A DNA stretch of 64,000 nucleotides from Teichococcus wenyumeiae. Lineage in GTDB: Bacteria > Pseudomonadota > Alphaproteobacteria > Acetobacterales > Acetobacteraceae. This document shows positions 8,482 to 16,552 of this stretch, one piece after another. The translations under genes were made by a program, and so were the position numbers. The stretch is from assembly GCF_003696345.1 (NCBI RefSeq), contig NZ_RFLX01000011.1:112920-176919 (forward strand), in the 5' to 3' direction. Every line of letters begins with the position of its first letter. Position 1 is the stretch's first letter. The notes beneath the pieces were generated by a model. It made no database searches. It was given only the letters and a program-made list of their open reading frames with translations, and was not told the origin of the DNA.

Positions 8482-9456
8482 CTAGCCTTTTGCCCCGCCG
8501 CCGCCCAGCACACGCGATGTCGCCAGAGCACCGTGCAGGACTCCCTGCCGGGCGAGGCGCGAGAGGGTTTCGCGAATCAGCCCTTTCGTGCGTTCTGGCA
8601 AAAGATCCGCCGCATGCCGCCGCAGGCGGACCAGGGCGAGGCTGGAGATCAGGGGCGGGTGCCCGATCGGCATAGCGCGCAGCCGCCCGGCAAGGACATC
8701 CCCATGCACGGCGGCATGGGTCAGGATGGTGGCGCCGAGTCCAGCGCCGACCATCGCCTTGGTGATGCTGACGCTGTCCACCTCCATCGCCGGGCGCACC
8801 GGCTGCATGCCGCGTGCCAAGACACTGTCCAGCAGCAGGCGGTTGGTATGCGGGTGGGTTGGCAGGATCAGCGGCACTTGCAGCGCCTGCACAAGGCTGA
8901 TCTCTCCGTCAGGCGGAAGCGGCCAGTCCGTCGCGGTGCCGGCGGGCGGCAGCACCAGCACCATGCGCTCCACGACCAGCGGCTCCACCTCCAGTTCCGG
9001 CAGGCGGGGTGGATTATGAACCAGCGCCAAGTCCACCCGCTGCTCCAGCACCCATTCCACCAGCCAGTGGCCCACGCCTTCCCGCACATACAGCGCTGCC
9101 TGCGGCAGGGTGGCGCGGAACCGCCGCATCAGCTCCGGCACCAGCATCACGCCCATGGCCGGCGGCACCCCTAGCGAAATGCGGCCCGTTCCGGCCAGGG
9201 TCTCGGAGCGGAGTTCCTCCGCCGTCTCCCGCAGTGACTGGAACACCGCCTCGGCGCGCTCCAGCAGCCGGGCGCCGGCGGGGGTCAGCTCGACTCCGCG
9301 CGGGCGGCGCAGCAGCAGCGTGACGCCCACTTCCTCCTCCAGCTTGCGGATCTGCCGGCTCAGGGCCGGCTGCGCGACGTTCAGCGCCTGGGCGGCACGC
9401 GTGATGCCGCCCAGCTGGGCCACCGAGAGGAAGTAGCGCAGCGCCCGCAGGTCCAT
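8482..9456 (-). CDS. LysR-family transcriptional regulator
   Basis: 324-residue LysR-type regulator. The N-terminal winged helix-turn-helix (residues 1-60) contains the typical ITRAAQALNVAQPALSRQIRKLE core, and the rest is the effector-binding domain. It is transcribed away from an alpha/beta hydrolase gene with a 121-base shared region holding a good inverted repeat (9491-9523), the classic LysR arrangement. The regulated target is therefore probably the hydrolase and/or this gene itself. It resembles the Nac/Cbl-like branch, but the effector is unknown. Confidence 0.93.
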   Translation of the reverse strand: MDLRALRYFLSVAQLGGITRAAQALNVAQPALSRQIRKLEEEVGVTLLLRRPRGVELTPAGARLLERAEAVFQSLRETAEELRSETLAGTGRISLGVPPAMGVMLVPELMRRFRATLPQAALYVREGVGHWLVEWVLEQRVDLALVHNPPRLPELEVEPLVVERMVLVLPPAGTATDWPLPPDGEISLVQALQVPLILPTHPHTNRLLLDSVLARGMQPVRPAMEVDSVSITKAMVGAGLGATILTHAAVHGDVLAGRLRAMPIGHPPLISSLALVRLRRHAADLLPERTKGLIRETLSRLARQGVLHGALATSRVLGGGGAKG

Positions 9457-9490
9457 CGTCGCGTCCCGATCTATGCCTCAGCGGCATGGT

Positions 9491-9523
9491 TTGCCATAAT
9501 CCAACAGCTTTTGTGTATGGCAA
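9491..9523. promoter_or_regulatory. candidate LysR operator between divergent genes
   Basis: Perfect 8-base inverted repeat TTGCCATA (9491-9498) and TATGGCAA (9516-9523) with a 17-base spacer, in the LysR/hydrolase intergenic region. A shorter ATGG-TTTG-CCAT repeat overlaps the left arm. Position, 35 bases upstream of the LysR start, suits an autoregulated divergent promoter. Confidence 0.5.
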
Positions 9524-9577
9524 CACGCCGCACTAGGTCACCGCTGGAGAGCGGCGTCAGGGAAGGAAAGCAGCATC

Positions 9578-10369
9578 TTGGACTGGGTGGAGGTGAACGG
9601 CGTTTCCCTGCGCTATGCGCTGGAGGGTGAAGGGCCGGTCCTGGTGCTGGTCCATGAGATCGGCGGCAGCCTGGAAAGCTGGGATGGCGTGGTGCCGGAG
9701 CTTGCCCGCCGCTTCCGCGTGCTCCGCTACGACCAGCGCGGCGCCGGCGGTTCCGAGAAGCCGCGCCAGCCCTTCGGCCTGAAGACCCTGGTTGAGGATC
9801 TCGACGCGCTGCTGGCGGCCTTGAGCCTGCCCGCGCCTTTCCATCTGGTCGGCGCGGCCATGGGGGCGGCGCAGGCGGTGATGCTGGCGGCGCGGCGGCC
9901 CCGGCAGGTGGCCTCGCTGGCGCTGCTGAACCCGGCGCTGGAAGTCGATCCCGCCCGGGCCGGCCTGATGCGGGAGCGTGCTCGGCGTACCGAGGAACAG
10001 GGCCTGCGCGCCACCCTGGCCATGACCCTGGACCGTTCCTGGCCCCCCGATGGCTCCGAGGCCCGCGCGCGCTACCGGGGCCGTTACCTCGCCAATGACC
10101 CCTACGGCTTCGCCCGCCAGAACGAGGCGCTGCTGGATGTCGCGGTCGAGGGCCTGCTGGGCGGCCTGACCTGCCCCGTGTTGCTGCTGGCCGGCACGCG
10201 CGATGCCGTGCGCCCGCCGCAACTGGTGCGGCGCGCCGCGCAGCTTATCCCCGGCAGCCGCCTCGTTGAGGCCGATGCCGCGCATTTCACCGCCGCCGAG
10301 GCCCCTGCCGCCCTGCTGCGGCACCTGCGCCCCTTCCACGATGACGTCCTGGCGCAGGACAGGCGCTGA
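9578..10369 (+). CDS. alpha/beta hydrolase-fold protein lacking the nucleophile serine
   Basis: 263-residue alpha/beta hydrolase resembling 3-oxoadipate enol-lactonase and related esterases (YDQRGAGGSEKP segment, C-terminal Asp in AGTRDAVRP, His in AAHF). The nucleophile elbow normally reads G-x-S-x-G; here it reads GAAMG, with Ala94 encoded by GCC at 9857-9859 where serine belongs. Acid and histidine remain. Either the protein is not a serine hydrolase (binding, pseudoenzyme or non-nucleophilic catalysis) or it has lost activity. The start is a TTG at 9578, after a good GGAAGGAAAG. It is divergent from the LysR gene that probably controls it. Confidence 0.88.
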   Translation: MDWVEVNGVSLRYALEGEGPVLVLVHEIGGSLESWDGVVPELARRFRVLRYDQRGAGGSEKPRQPFGLKTLVEDLDALLAALSLPAPFHLVGAAMGAAQAVMLAARRPRQVASLALLNPALEVDPARAGLMRERARRTEEQGLRATLAMTLDRSWPPDGSEARARYRGRYLANDPYGFARQNEALLDVAVEGLLGGLTCPVLLLAGTRDAVRPPQLVRRAAQLIPGSRLVEADAAHFTAAEAPAALLRHLRPFHDDVLAQDRR

Positions 10370-10435
10370 CGCGCGCGGCTTCGTGGAGGCCATGGCATGA
10401 CCGCCGCCGCGCCGGCCAGCCGGACTCCCCCTGCC

Positions 10436-11236
10436 TCAGCCGCAGCGGACCGACATGCCGCCATCCACCACCAGCTCCGTGCCGGTGATGAAGCGAGCCT
10501 CGTCCGAAGCCAGGAAGAGCACGGCATTGGCGGTATCGCGCCCGTCACCCGCGAAGCCGAGCGGAATGCGCGCGATGCGCTGCTGGATCAGCGCCTCGGC
10601 ATCGCCGCCGGCGCGCTGCTTCGCCAGCCGGACCTCCACCATGGGCGTATGCATCTGCCCCGGCACCACCGTGTTCACGCGGATGCCCTTCGGCGCGTAT
10701 TGCACGGCCACCACGCGGCTGAACTGGATGATGCCCGCCTTGCAGGCCGCATAGGCCACCTGCGCCGCACCGGTCCAGCGGATGCCGGACGTGGAAGCCA
10801 GGTTGACGATGGCGCCGTGCCCCTGCGCCTCCATGACCGGCAGCGCGTATTTGCAGGTCAGGAAGACGCTCTTCAGGTTGAAGTCCACCTGCGCGTCCCA
10901 GACTTCCTCCGGCATCTCGACCGGGCCGCCAGGCGCCGAGCCGCCAACATTGTTGACCAGCACATCGATCCTGCCGAAGCGGGTGTGGCAGCCCTCGATC
11001 ATGCCGCGCACGGAGGCGCTGTCCGTCACGTCGCATTCCACCGGCACGAACTGGCCGCCCGCCTCGGCGATCAGCGCCGCCGTTTCCTCCATCGCGGCGA
11101 GGTTGCGGTCGGCGCCATACACCATGGCGCCTTCCCGCGCGAACTGCACGGCGGCGGCGCGGCCATTGCCCCAGCCGCTGCCGACGGAGCCGGCGCCGGT
11201 GACGATCACGACCTTATCCGCGAACCTGTTCAACAT
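10436..11236 (-). CDS. short-chain dehydrogenase/reductase
   Basis: 266-residue SDR with a somewhat extended cofactor loop (TGAGSVGSGWGNG, from residue 13), NNVGG, and catalytic Ser148, Tyr162 and Lys166; it ends in the usual VVDGGMS. It oxidises or reduces an alcohol/ketone with NAD(P)H in the cytoplasm. The ATG at 11236 follows AGGGAAG about 5 bases upstream. The gene is divergent from the IclR regulator at 11342 with a shared 105-base region containing an inverted repeat, so it may belong to that regulon. Substrate unknown. Confidence 0.92.
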   Translation of the reverse strand: MLNRFADKVVIVTGAGSVGSGWGNGRAAAVQFAREGAMVYGADRNLAAMEETAALIAEAGGQFVPVECDVTDSASVRGMIEGCHTRFGRIDVLVNNVGGSAPGGPVEMPEEVWDAQVDFNLKSVFLTCKYALPVMEAQGHGAIVNLASTSGIRWTGAAQVAYAACKAGIIQFSRVVAVQYAPKGIRVNTVVPGQMHTPMVEVRLAKQRAGGDAEALIQQRIARIPLGFAGDGRDTANAVLFLASDEARFITGTELVVDGGMSVRCG

Positions 11237-11307
11237 CGTTCTTCCCTGCCATCCGGGCCCGTGCGAAGAGCGCAAGCTAGACGTCACTTCCACTAGGCGC
11301 AACACAC

Positions 11308-11322
11308 TTCCGAAAACCGGAA
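11308..11322. promoter_or_regulatory. candidate IclR operator TTCCG-N5-CGGAA
   Basis: Perfect 5-base inverted repeat with an AAAAC spacer, 20 bases upstream of the IclR gene start and about 72 bases upstream of the divergent SDR start. IclR-family regulators commonly bind such short palindromes in divergent promoters. Confidence 0.35.
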
Positions 11323-11341
11323 AGGCCGCTATGATGCGGGG

Positions 11342-12130
11342 GTGAGCAAGCAACCCAGCCCCACCCGCGCACCACGCAGCCGCGCCGCCGCCAGCACAGA
11401 GGCAGCGAAGCCGGCCGGCCTGAACGAAGGCAATGTGCGCGCCGTGGAGCGTGCCCTGGCCCTCCTCCGCGCCTTTCGGGAGGAGGACGAACCCTTGGGG
11501 CTGGCCGAGATCTCCCGCCGCGTCGGCCTCAACATGACCACCGCGCTGCGGCTGCTGCAGACACTGGAAAGCCACGCCTTCATCCAGCGCCTGCCGAATG
11601 GCGGCTATCTGCTCGGCCCCACGGTGCTGCAACTGGGCGACATCTTCCGCCGCTCCCTGCGACTGGATAACCATGTGCCGCCGGCGCTGGAACGCCTGCG
11701 CCAGGAGAGTGACGAAAGCGCGACCTTCTTTGTGCGCGAGCACGAACAGCGCCGCTGCGTCTTCCGCCTGGATTCACCACAGATCGTGCGGGACTACGCC
11801 CGTATCGGCGAGGTGCAGCCCGTGAGGCGCGGCGCGCACGGGCACGCCCTGACGGCCTTCGAAGGCCCCGAGCCCCCGCCCGCACTGCCGGTGGTCACCA
11901 GGGGCGAGCGCCATCCGGAACTGGCGGCGATCGCCGCCCCGGTACTTGGCCCTTCCGGGCAGGTGGTGGGCTCCATCGGCATCTCGGTGCCGCTCTATCG
12001 CTTCACGCCCGAGGTCGAAATGCTCTGCCGCCGACTGGTGCTGCGGGAAGCGCTGCAACTGACGCGTGAGCTGGGTGGCGACACCGCCCGGCTCGAAGCC
12101 GCCGCGGCACCCAATCTGCCGGCCCGCTAG
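11342..12130 (+). CDS. IclR-family transcriptional regulator
   Basis: 262-residue IclR-type regulator: winged helix-turn-helix at about residues 30-85 (VERALALLRAF, LAEISRRVGLNMTTALRLLQTLE) followed by the effector domain, which ends in SIGISVP and a C-terminal helix. It starts with GTG at 11342; the ATGs just before are in another frame. It heads a forward run of genes (12147-16549) for uptake and catabolism of what looks like a sugar acid or aromatic ring-cleavage product, and is also divergent from an SDR gene. It probably controls both, but this is inferred from position. Confidence 0.92.
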   Translation: MSKQPSPTRAPRSRAAASTEAAKPAGLNEGNVRAVERALALLRAFREEDEPLGLAEISRRVGLNMTTALRLLQTLESHAFIQRLPNGGYLLGPTVLQLGDIFRRSLRLDNHVPPALERLRQESDESATFFVREHEQRRCVFRLDSPQIVRDYARIGEVQPVRRGAHGHALTAFEGPEPPPALPVVTRGERHPELAAIAAPVLGPSGQVVGSIGISVPLYRFTPEVEMLCRRLVLREALQLTRELGGDTARLEAAAAPNLPAR

Positions 12131-12146
12131 AAGAGAAGGAAACGCC

Positions 12147-12695
12147 ATGCCCCGCCTCACCCTGCCTGCCGAAGACGCGATGACGCCGGAGCAGCGGGAA
12201 GTCTGCGCCGAAGCCGCCTCCGGCATCCGGGGCCGTGTGCCCGCGCCGATGATCGCCTGGGTGCAGAGCCCGGAATTCGCCCGGCGCGGCCAGCGCTTGG
12301 GCGAGATGCTGCGCTACCAGACGACGCTGCCGCCCACCCTGTCGGAACTGGCCATCCTGATCACCGCCCGTTACTGGACCTCGCATTACGAGTGGACGGT
12401 GCACAAGCGCGAGGGGCTGAAGGCCGGCATGGACCCGGCCACCATCGACGCCATCGCGGCACGGCGCGAGCCGCCGCTGCGTGATGCGCAGGAACGCGCC
12501 GTCTATGCCATTTCCACCAGCCTGCTGGAGACGCGCGGCGTGCCGGAAGCGCTCTATGCCGAGGGTGTCGCTGCCCTGGGTGCGCGCGGCATGGTCGAGC
12601 TGGTGGGCATTCTGGGCTATTACGGTATGGTCTCGATGACGCTGAACACCTTCGAGATCGGCCTGCCCGAGGCTTTCGCGCCGGAGCTGGCCTGA
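12147..12695 (+). CDS. carboxymuconolactone decarboxylase-like protein
   Basis: 182-residue AhpD/CMD-superfamily protein, predicted all-helical and cytoplasmic. The core ELAILITARYWTSHYEWTVHKREGLKAG is the family signature, and the CxxC of AhpD peroxidases is absent, placing it with the decarboxylase-like rather than the thiol-peroxidase branch. The start at 12147 has AGAAGGAAA about 6 bases upstream and lies 16 bases past the IclR stop. It is followed two bases later by the SMP-30 lactonase gene, so the pair is surely co-transcribed. Function in this setting is unknown; gamma-lactone or keto-acid processing is plausible. Confidence 0.9.
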   Translation: MPRLTLPAEDAMTPEQREVCAEAASGIRGRVPAPMIAWVQSPEFARRGQRLGEMLRYQTTLPPTLSELAILITARYWTSHYEWTVHKREGLKAGMDPATIDAIAARREPPLRDAQERAVYAISTSLLETRGVPEALYAEGVAALGARGMVELVGILGYYGMVSMTLNTFEIGLPEAFAPELA

Positions 12696-12697
12696 CC

Positions 12698-13636
12698 ATG
12701 TGGGAACCGAGCCAGCGCTACCCGGACCCGGCCATCCGCGTCCTGCGGCCGGAATTCGAGCATTACCGCCTGCCCCTGGCGGCCGTGGAGCGCCTTGCCA
12801 CCGGTTGCCGCTGGGCGGAAGGGCCGGTCTGGTTCGGCGATGGCCGCTACCTGCTCTGGAGCGACGTACCAAACAACCGCATCATGAAGTGGGAGGAAGA
12901 GACCGGCGCCGTCAGCACCTTCCGGAGCCCGTCCACCTTCGCCAACGGCAATACGCGTGACCGCCAGGGCCGGCTGATAACCTGCGAGCATGGCGGGCGC
13001 CGCGTCACGCGCACCGAATACGATGGCAGCATCACCGTGCTGCTGGACCGCTTCGAGGGCAAGCGCCTGAACTCGCCCAATGATGTGGTGGTGAAGTCGG
13101 ATGGCTCCATCTGGTTCACCGACCCGCCCTTCGGCATCATCGGCCATTACCAGGGCTCCGCAGCGGAGCAGGAACTTCCGGCCAATATCTATCGCATCGA
13201 CGGTGCCACCGGGCAGGCGACCGTGGTGGCGGCGGATGTGAACGGCCCCAACGGCCTCGCCTTCTCGCCGGATGAGAAGCAGCTTTATGTCATCGAATCC
13301 CGTGCGCGCCCGCGCAACATCCTGGCCTTCGATGTTGAGGCGGATGGGACCAGGCTCGGTGCGCGGCGCGTGCTGATCGAAGCCGGGCCCGGCACGCCGG
13401 ACGGCTTCCGTGTCGATGTGCATGGCAATCTCTGGTGCGGCTGGGGCATGGGCGACGAGGAGCTGGACGGGGTACGCATCTTCTCCCCCGCCGGCGAGGC
13501 CATCGGCCATATCGCCCTGCCCGAGCGCTGCGCCAATCTTTGCTTCGGCGGCCCCGCCAGGAACCGCCTGTTCATGGCCTCCTGCCGTTCCATCTATTCG
13601 CTCTACGTCAATACCCAAGGGGTATCGGGCGGCTAG
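12698..13636 (+). CDS. SMP-30/gluconolactonase family lactonase
   Basis: 312-residue six-bladed beta-propeller lactonase. The metal site can be placed: Glu41 in AEGPVW, Asn185 in GPNGLAF and Asp235 in TPDGFRVD, with Asn128 in SPNDVVV also conserved. There is no signal peptide, so it is cytoplasmic. It hydrolyses a sugar or sugar-acid lactone to the open acid, typically after a dehydrogenase step. It is sandwiched between the CMD-like gene (2 bases) and the Bug binding-protein gene (42 bases). The SDR or hydroxyacid dehydrogenase downstream could supply its lactone substrate. Confidence 0.93.
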   Translation: MWEPSQRYPDPAIRVLRPEFEHYRLPLAAVERLATGCRWAEGPVWFGDGRYLLWSDVPNNRIMKWEEETGAVSTFRSPSTFANGNTRDRQGRLITCEHGGRRVTRTEYDGSITVLLDRFEGKRLNSPNDVVVKSDGSIWFTDPPFGIIGHYQGSAAEQELPANIYRIDGATGQATVVAADVNGPNGLAFSPDEKQLYVIESRARPRNILAFDVEADGTRLGARRVLIEAGPGTPDGFRVDVHGNLWCGWGMGDEELDGVRIFSPAGEAIGHIALPERCANLCFGGPARNRLFMASCRSIYSLYVNTQGVSGG

Positions 13637-13678
13637 GGCCTTTCATTCCGACACGCTGCTTCCAGGAGGAAACTCAAG

Positions 13679-14677
13679 ATGAACCGTCGTCAGTTCACCG
13701 CGCTCGGCGCCGCATTCGGCGCGGCGGCGCTGCTGCAGCCTGCCCTCTCCGCCCCCGCGCTGGCGCAGGGCGCCGCCACGCTGCCGGATGTGCCGCTCCG
13801 GCTCGTGGTGCCCTTCCCGCCCGGCGGGCCCAATGACCTGCTGGCACGCCTGCTGGCGCAGAAGATGGGCCCGCGCCTGAAGCGCAACGTGGTGATCGAG
13901 AACCGCTCCGGCGCCGGCGGCGTGGTGGGCACGGATGCGGTGGCCAAGGGCCTGGCGGATGGCACCAGCATGGTGCTGACGAGCGCCGGGGCCATCGCCA
14001 TCTCTCCGACGCTGATGCCGAAGATGCCCTATGATGTCGAGAAGGACCTGGCGCCCATCACACTCGTGGCGCTGATGCCGGAGCTGCTGGCGGTCAACCC
14101 GAAGCTGCCGGTCAAGAACCTGGCCGAGCTGATCGCCTATGCCAAGAAGAACCCGGGCAAGGTGAACTTCGCTTCCTCCGGCAACGGCAGCATGCCGCAT
14201 CTGGGTGGTGAGTCCCTGCGCTTCTCCGCCGACATCGACATCGTCCATGTTCCCTATCGCGGCGCGGCGCCGGCGGTGACGGACCTGATGTCGGGACAGG
14301 TGCAGATGATGTTCGCCGATATGCCGGCCATGCTCGCCCAGGTGCAGTCGGGTGACCTGCGGCCCATCGCCATCGCCGGTGACGCCCGCTCTCCGTTGCT
14401 GCCAGAGGTGCAGACCCTCGCCGAGGCCGGCCATCCGGATGTGGCGCCGGTCAACTGGTACGGGCTGGCGGTTCCGGCCAGGACGCCGGCGCCGATCCAG
14501 CAACTGCTGCACGGTGCGGCGACAGAGGCGCTGCGCGACCCCGAGCTGATCTCGGCCTATGAGCAGCAGGGTGCGCGCGTGGCCCCCGGGTCCCCGGAGG
14601 AATTCCGCCGCTTCATCGCGGAGGAAACCAAGCGCTGGGGCGAGATCGGCCGCCGCGCCGGCGCCACCATCGACTGA
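13679..14677 (+). CDS. Bug/TctC-family periplasmic substrate-binding protein
   Basis: 332-residue tripartite tricarboxylate transporter-type binding protein. A Tat-like signal (MNRRQF, then a hydrophobic segment, cleavage near ALAQ at about residue 30) precedes the family hallmark RLVVPFPPGGPNDLLAR and the IENRSGAGG and VPYRGAAPA motifs. The start follows CAGGAGGAAA. No TctA/TctB membrane genes are nearby, which is usual for the very expanded Bug families. It probably binds a carboxylate processed by the adjacent lactonase and dehydrogenases, with uptake through a membrane pair encoded elsewhere. Confidence 0.95.
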   Translation: MNRRQFTALGAAFGAAALLQPALSAPALAQGAATLPDVPLRLVVPFPPGGPNDLLARLLAQKMGPRLKRNVVIENRSGAGGVVGTDAVAKGLADGTSMVLTSAGAIAISPTLMPKMPYDVEKDLAPITLVALMPELLAVNPKLPVKNLAELIAYAKKNPGKVNFASSGNGSMPHLGGESLRFSADIDIVHVPYRGAAPAVTDLMSGQVQMMFADMPAMLAQVQSGDLRPIAIAGDARSPLLPEVQTLAEAGHPDVAPVNWYGLAVPARTPAPIQQLLHGAATEALRDPELISAYEQQGARVAPGSPEEFRRFIAEETKRWGEIGRRAGATID

Positions 14678-14696
14678 GCCCTTCATGGGGCGGAGC

Positions 14697-14726
14697 CGCG
14701 GCGATGGCAGCATGGCCATCGCCGCG
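14697..14726 (+). terminator. terminator-like hairpin after Bug gene
   Basis: A 12-base stem (14697-14708 with 14715-14726) with a 6-base AGCATG loop, 20 bases after the stop codon. There is no T tract. It may only partly terminate, leaving the SDR gene 170 bases downstream within the same unit. Confidence 0.5.
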
Positions 14727-14894
14727 CTCCATCCCTGGCTCCTGCGATGGCATCCGCTCCGCGGCTGGTTGTCATCGGCGTCCTGAGCCACGAAGATCGG
14801 GCAGTTGGGAGGAAGCCTGAATGGTTGGCGCCGCAATGCTCAGGCACGACGCGGCGCGCCGGATTCAGGCAATCCGATAGGGAGGATTGCAGCC

Positions 14895-15605
14895 ATGGTT
14901 GAGCGGGTTCTGATTACGGGTGGTGCCTCTGGCATCGGGCGTGCAGTGGCGGAACGCTGCCGCGCGGATGGATACGAACCCGTGGTGATCGACCGTGAGG
15001 CTACCGCCGGCAGCGGCATCATCCAGGCCAACCTGTCCGATCCTGAAGAAACGGCACGCGCGCTGGAAGCTGCGCTGCGCGGCGGCCCCATCACCCGCGT
15101 CGTCAACAATGTCGGGGTGGTGCGGCCGGGTCCGGTGGAGGAACAGAGCTTCGCCGATCTCGATCTTGTCGTGTCCTTGAACCTGCGCTGCGCGATGCAA
15201 TGCCTGCAGGCCACCCTGCCCGGCATGAAGGACGCGCGTTTCGGCCGCGTCGTCAACATGGCCTCGCGCGCCGCGCTGGGGAAGGAACTGCGCACGGTTT
15301 ATGCCGCCACCAAGGCCGGGCTGATCGGCATGGCGAAAGTGTGGGCGCTGGAACTGGGAGAATTCGGCATCACCGCCAATGCGATTGGCCCCGGCCCGAT
15401 CCGCACCGAATTGTTCGACCGCGCCAATCCGCATAACAGCCCGCGCACCCAGGCGATCATCGACGCTGTTCCGGTGCGCCGGCTCGGCACGCCGGAGGAC
15501 GTGGCGCAGGCTGTTTCCTTTCTGCTCGACGAACGCAGTGGCTTCGTCACCGGGCAGGCTCTGTATGTCTGCGGCGGCATGACCGTGGGCGCGGCCGGCG
15601 CATGA
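14895..15605 (+). CDS. short-chain dehydrogenase/reductase
   Basis: 236-residue SDR with cofactor loop TGGASGIG (residues 8-15) and catalytic Ser124, Tyr136 and Lys140. Shorter than average for the family but complete, with NNVG and the closing GQALYVCGG. The ATG at 14895 is placed by GGGAGGA about 9 bases upstream. Its stop overlaps the next gene start by four bases (ATGA), so it is translationally coupled to the hydroxyacid dehydrogenase. Two coupled dehydrogenases suggest successive oxidations of a polyol or hydroxy acid. Substrate not known. Confidence 0.93.
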   Translation: MVERVLITGGASGIGRAVAERCRADGYEPVVIDREATAGSGIIQANLSDPEETARALEAALRGGPITRVVNNVGVVRPGPVEEQSFADLDLVVSLNLRCAMQCLQATLPGMKDARFGRVVNMASRAALGKELRTVYAATKAGLIGMAKVWALELGEFGITANAIGPGPIRTELFDRANPHNSPRTQAIIDAVPVRRLGTPEDVAQAVSFLLDERSGFVTGQALYVCGGMTVGAAGA

Positions 15606-16549
15606 GCGGCATGGACGAGGCGCAGGGCCCGGTCGCCGTTATCGGCGCCGGCAGCATTGGCGTGGCCTTCGCGCTGGTCTTCGCGCGCGCCGGGCTCCCG
15701 GTGCGAGTGCAGGACCCGGAGCCGACGCGGCTGGCGGCGGTGCAGGGCGAAGTCCTGTCCCGACTGCGGGACCTGGCCAGCTATGGGCTCCTGGACGAAG
15801 CGCCAGAGGACATCGCCGCGCGCATCTCCGTGACACAGGATCTGGCGAAGGCGGTAGCCCAGGCGCGGCATGTGCAGGAATGCGCGCCGGAGCAACTGCC
15901 GCTGAAGCAGGCGCTGTTCGCGGAACTCGACCGCCTGGCGCCAGCCGATGCGGTGCTGGCCAGCTCCTCCTCCTTCCTGCCGGCTTCGGCCTTCGCGGCG
16001 GAGCTGCCGGGGCGGGGGCGCTGCCTTGTGGCGCATCCTGGCAACCCGCCTTACCTCATCCCGGTGATCGAGATCGTGCCGGCGGCCTTCACCGAGGAAG
16101 GCGCGGCGGCGAAGGCCGAGGCCCTCTTCACCCAGGTTGGCCTCTCGCCGGTCCGCCTGCGGCGGGAGGTCGAGGGCTTCATCTTCAACCGCCTGCAGGG
16201 TGCCCTGCTGCGGGAGGCTTATTGCCTTGTGCGCGACGGCATCGCCTCGGTGGATGACGTGGACCGGGTGGTGCGCGATGGCCTGGGCCGCAGATGGGCT
16301 CACATTGGCCCCTTCGAGACAGCGGACCTGAACACGCGCGGCGGCATTGCCGCCCATGCGGAAAAGATGGGTCCGTCCTATGCCCGCATGGGTGCGGAAC
16401 GTGGAATGCGGGAGCCCTGGACACCGGACCTCGTGGCCCAGGTGGAACGCGAGCGCCGCGCTGTGATGCCAGCCGAGGGATGGGAGGCGCGCGTGGCCTG
16501 GCGGGACCGCATGCTGATGGCGGCGCTGAAGGCCCGGAACTCCCAGTAA
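15602..16549 (+). CDS. 3-hydroxyacyl-CoA dehydrogenase-family enzyme (gulonate/carnitine dehydrogenase-like)
   Basis: 315-residue NAD-dependent dehydrogenase of the lambda-crystallin group: Rossmann loop GAGSIG (residues 15-20), the SSSSFLP and HPGNPPYLIP segments, and the C-terminal helical domain (EGFIFNRLQGALLREAY). This single-domain type includes L-gulonate 3-dehydrogenase and carnitine 3-dehydrogenase, which act on free 3-hydroxy acids rather than CoA esters. The downstream end is tight: its stop lies three bases from that of the converging zwf. A paralogue at 56944 sits in a different catabolic cluster. In this SMP-30/Bug context a sugar-acid substrate is more likely than carnitine. 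Confidence 0.92.
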   Translation: MSGMDEAQGPVAVIGAGSIGVAFALVFARAGLPVRVQDPEPTRLAAVQGEVLSRLRDLASYGLLDEAPEDIAARISVTQDLAKAVAQARHVQECAPEQLPLKQALFAELDRLAPADAVLASSSSFLPASAFAAELPGRGRCLVAHPGNPPYLIPVIEIVPAAFTEEGAAAKAEALFTQVGLSPVRLRREVEGFIFNRLQGALLREAYCLVRDGIASVDDVDRVVRDGLGRRWAHIGPFETADLNTRGGIAAHAEKMGPSYARMGAERGMREPWTPDLVAQVERERRAVMPAEGWEARVAWRDRMLMAALKARNSQ

Positions 16550-16552
16550 GCG

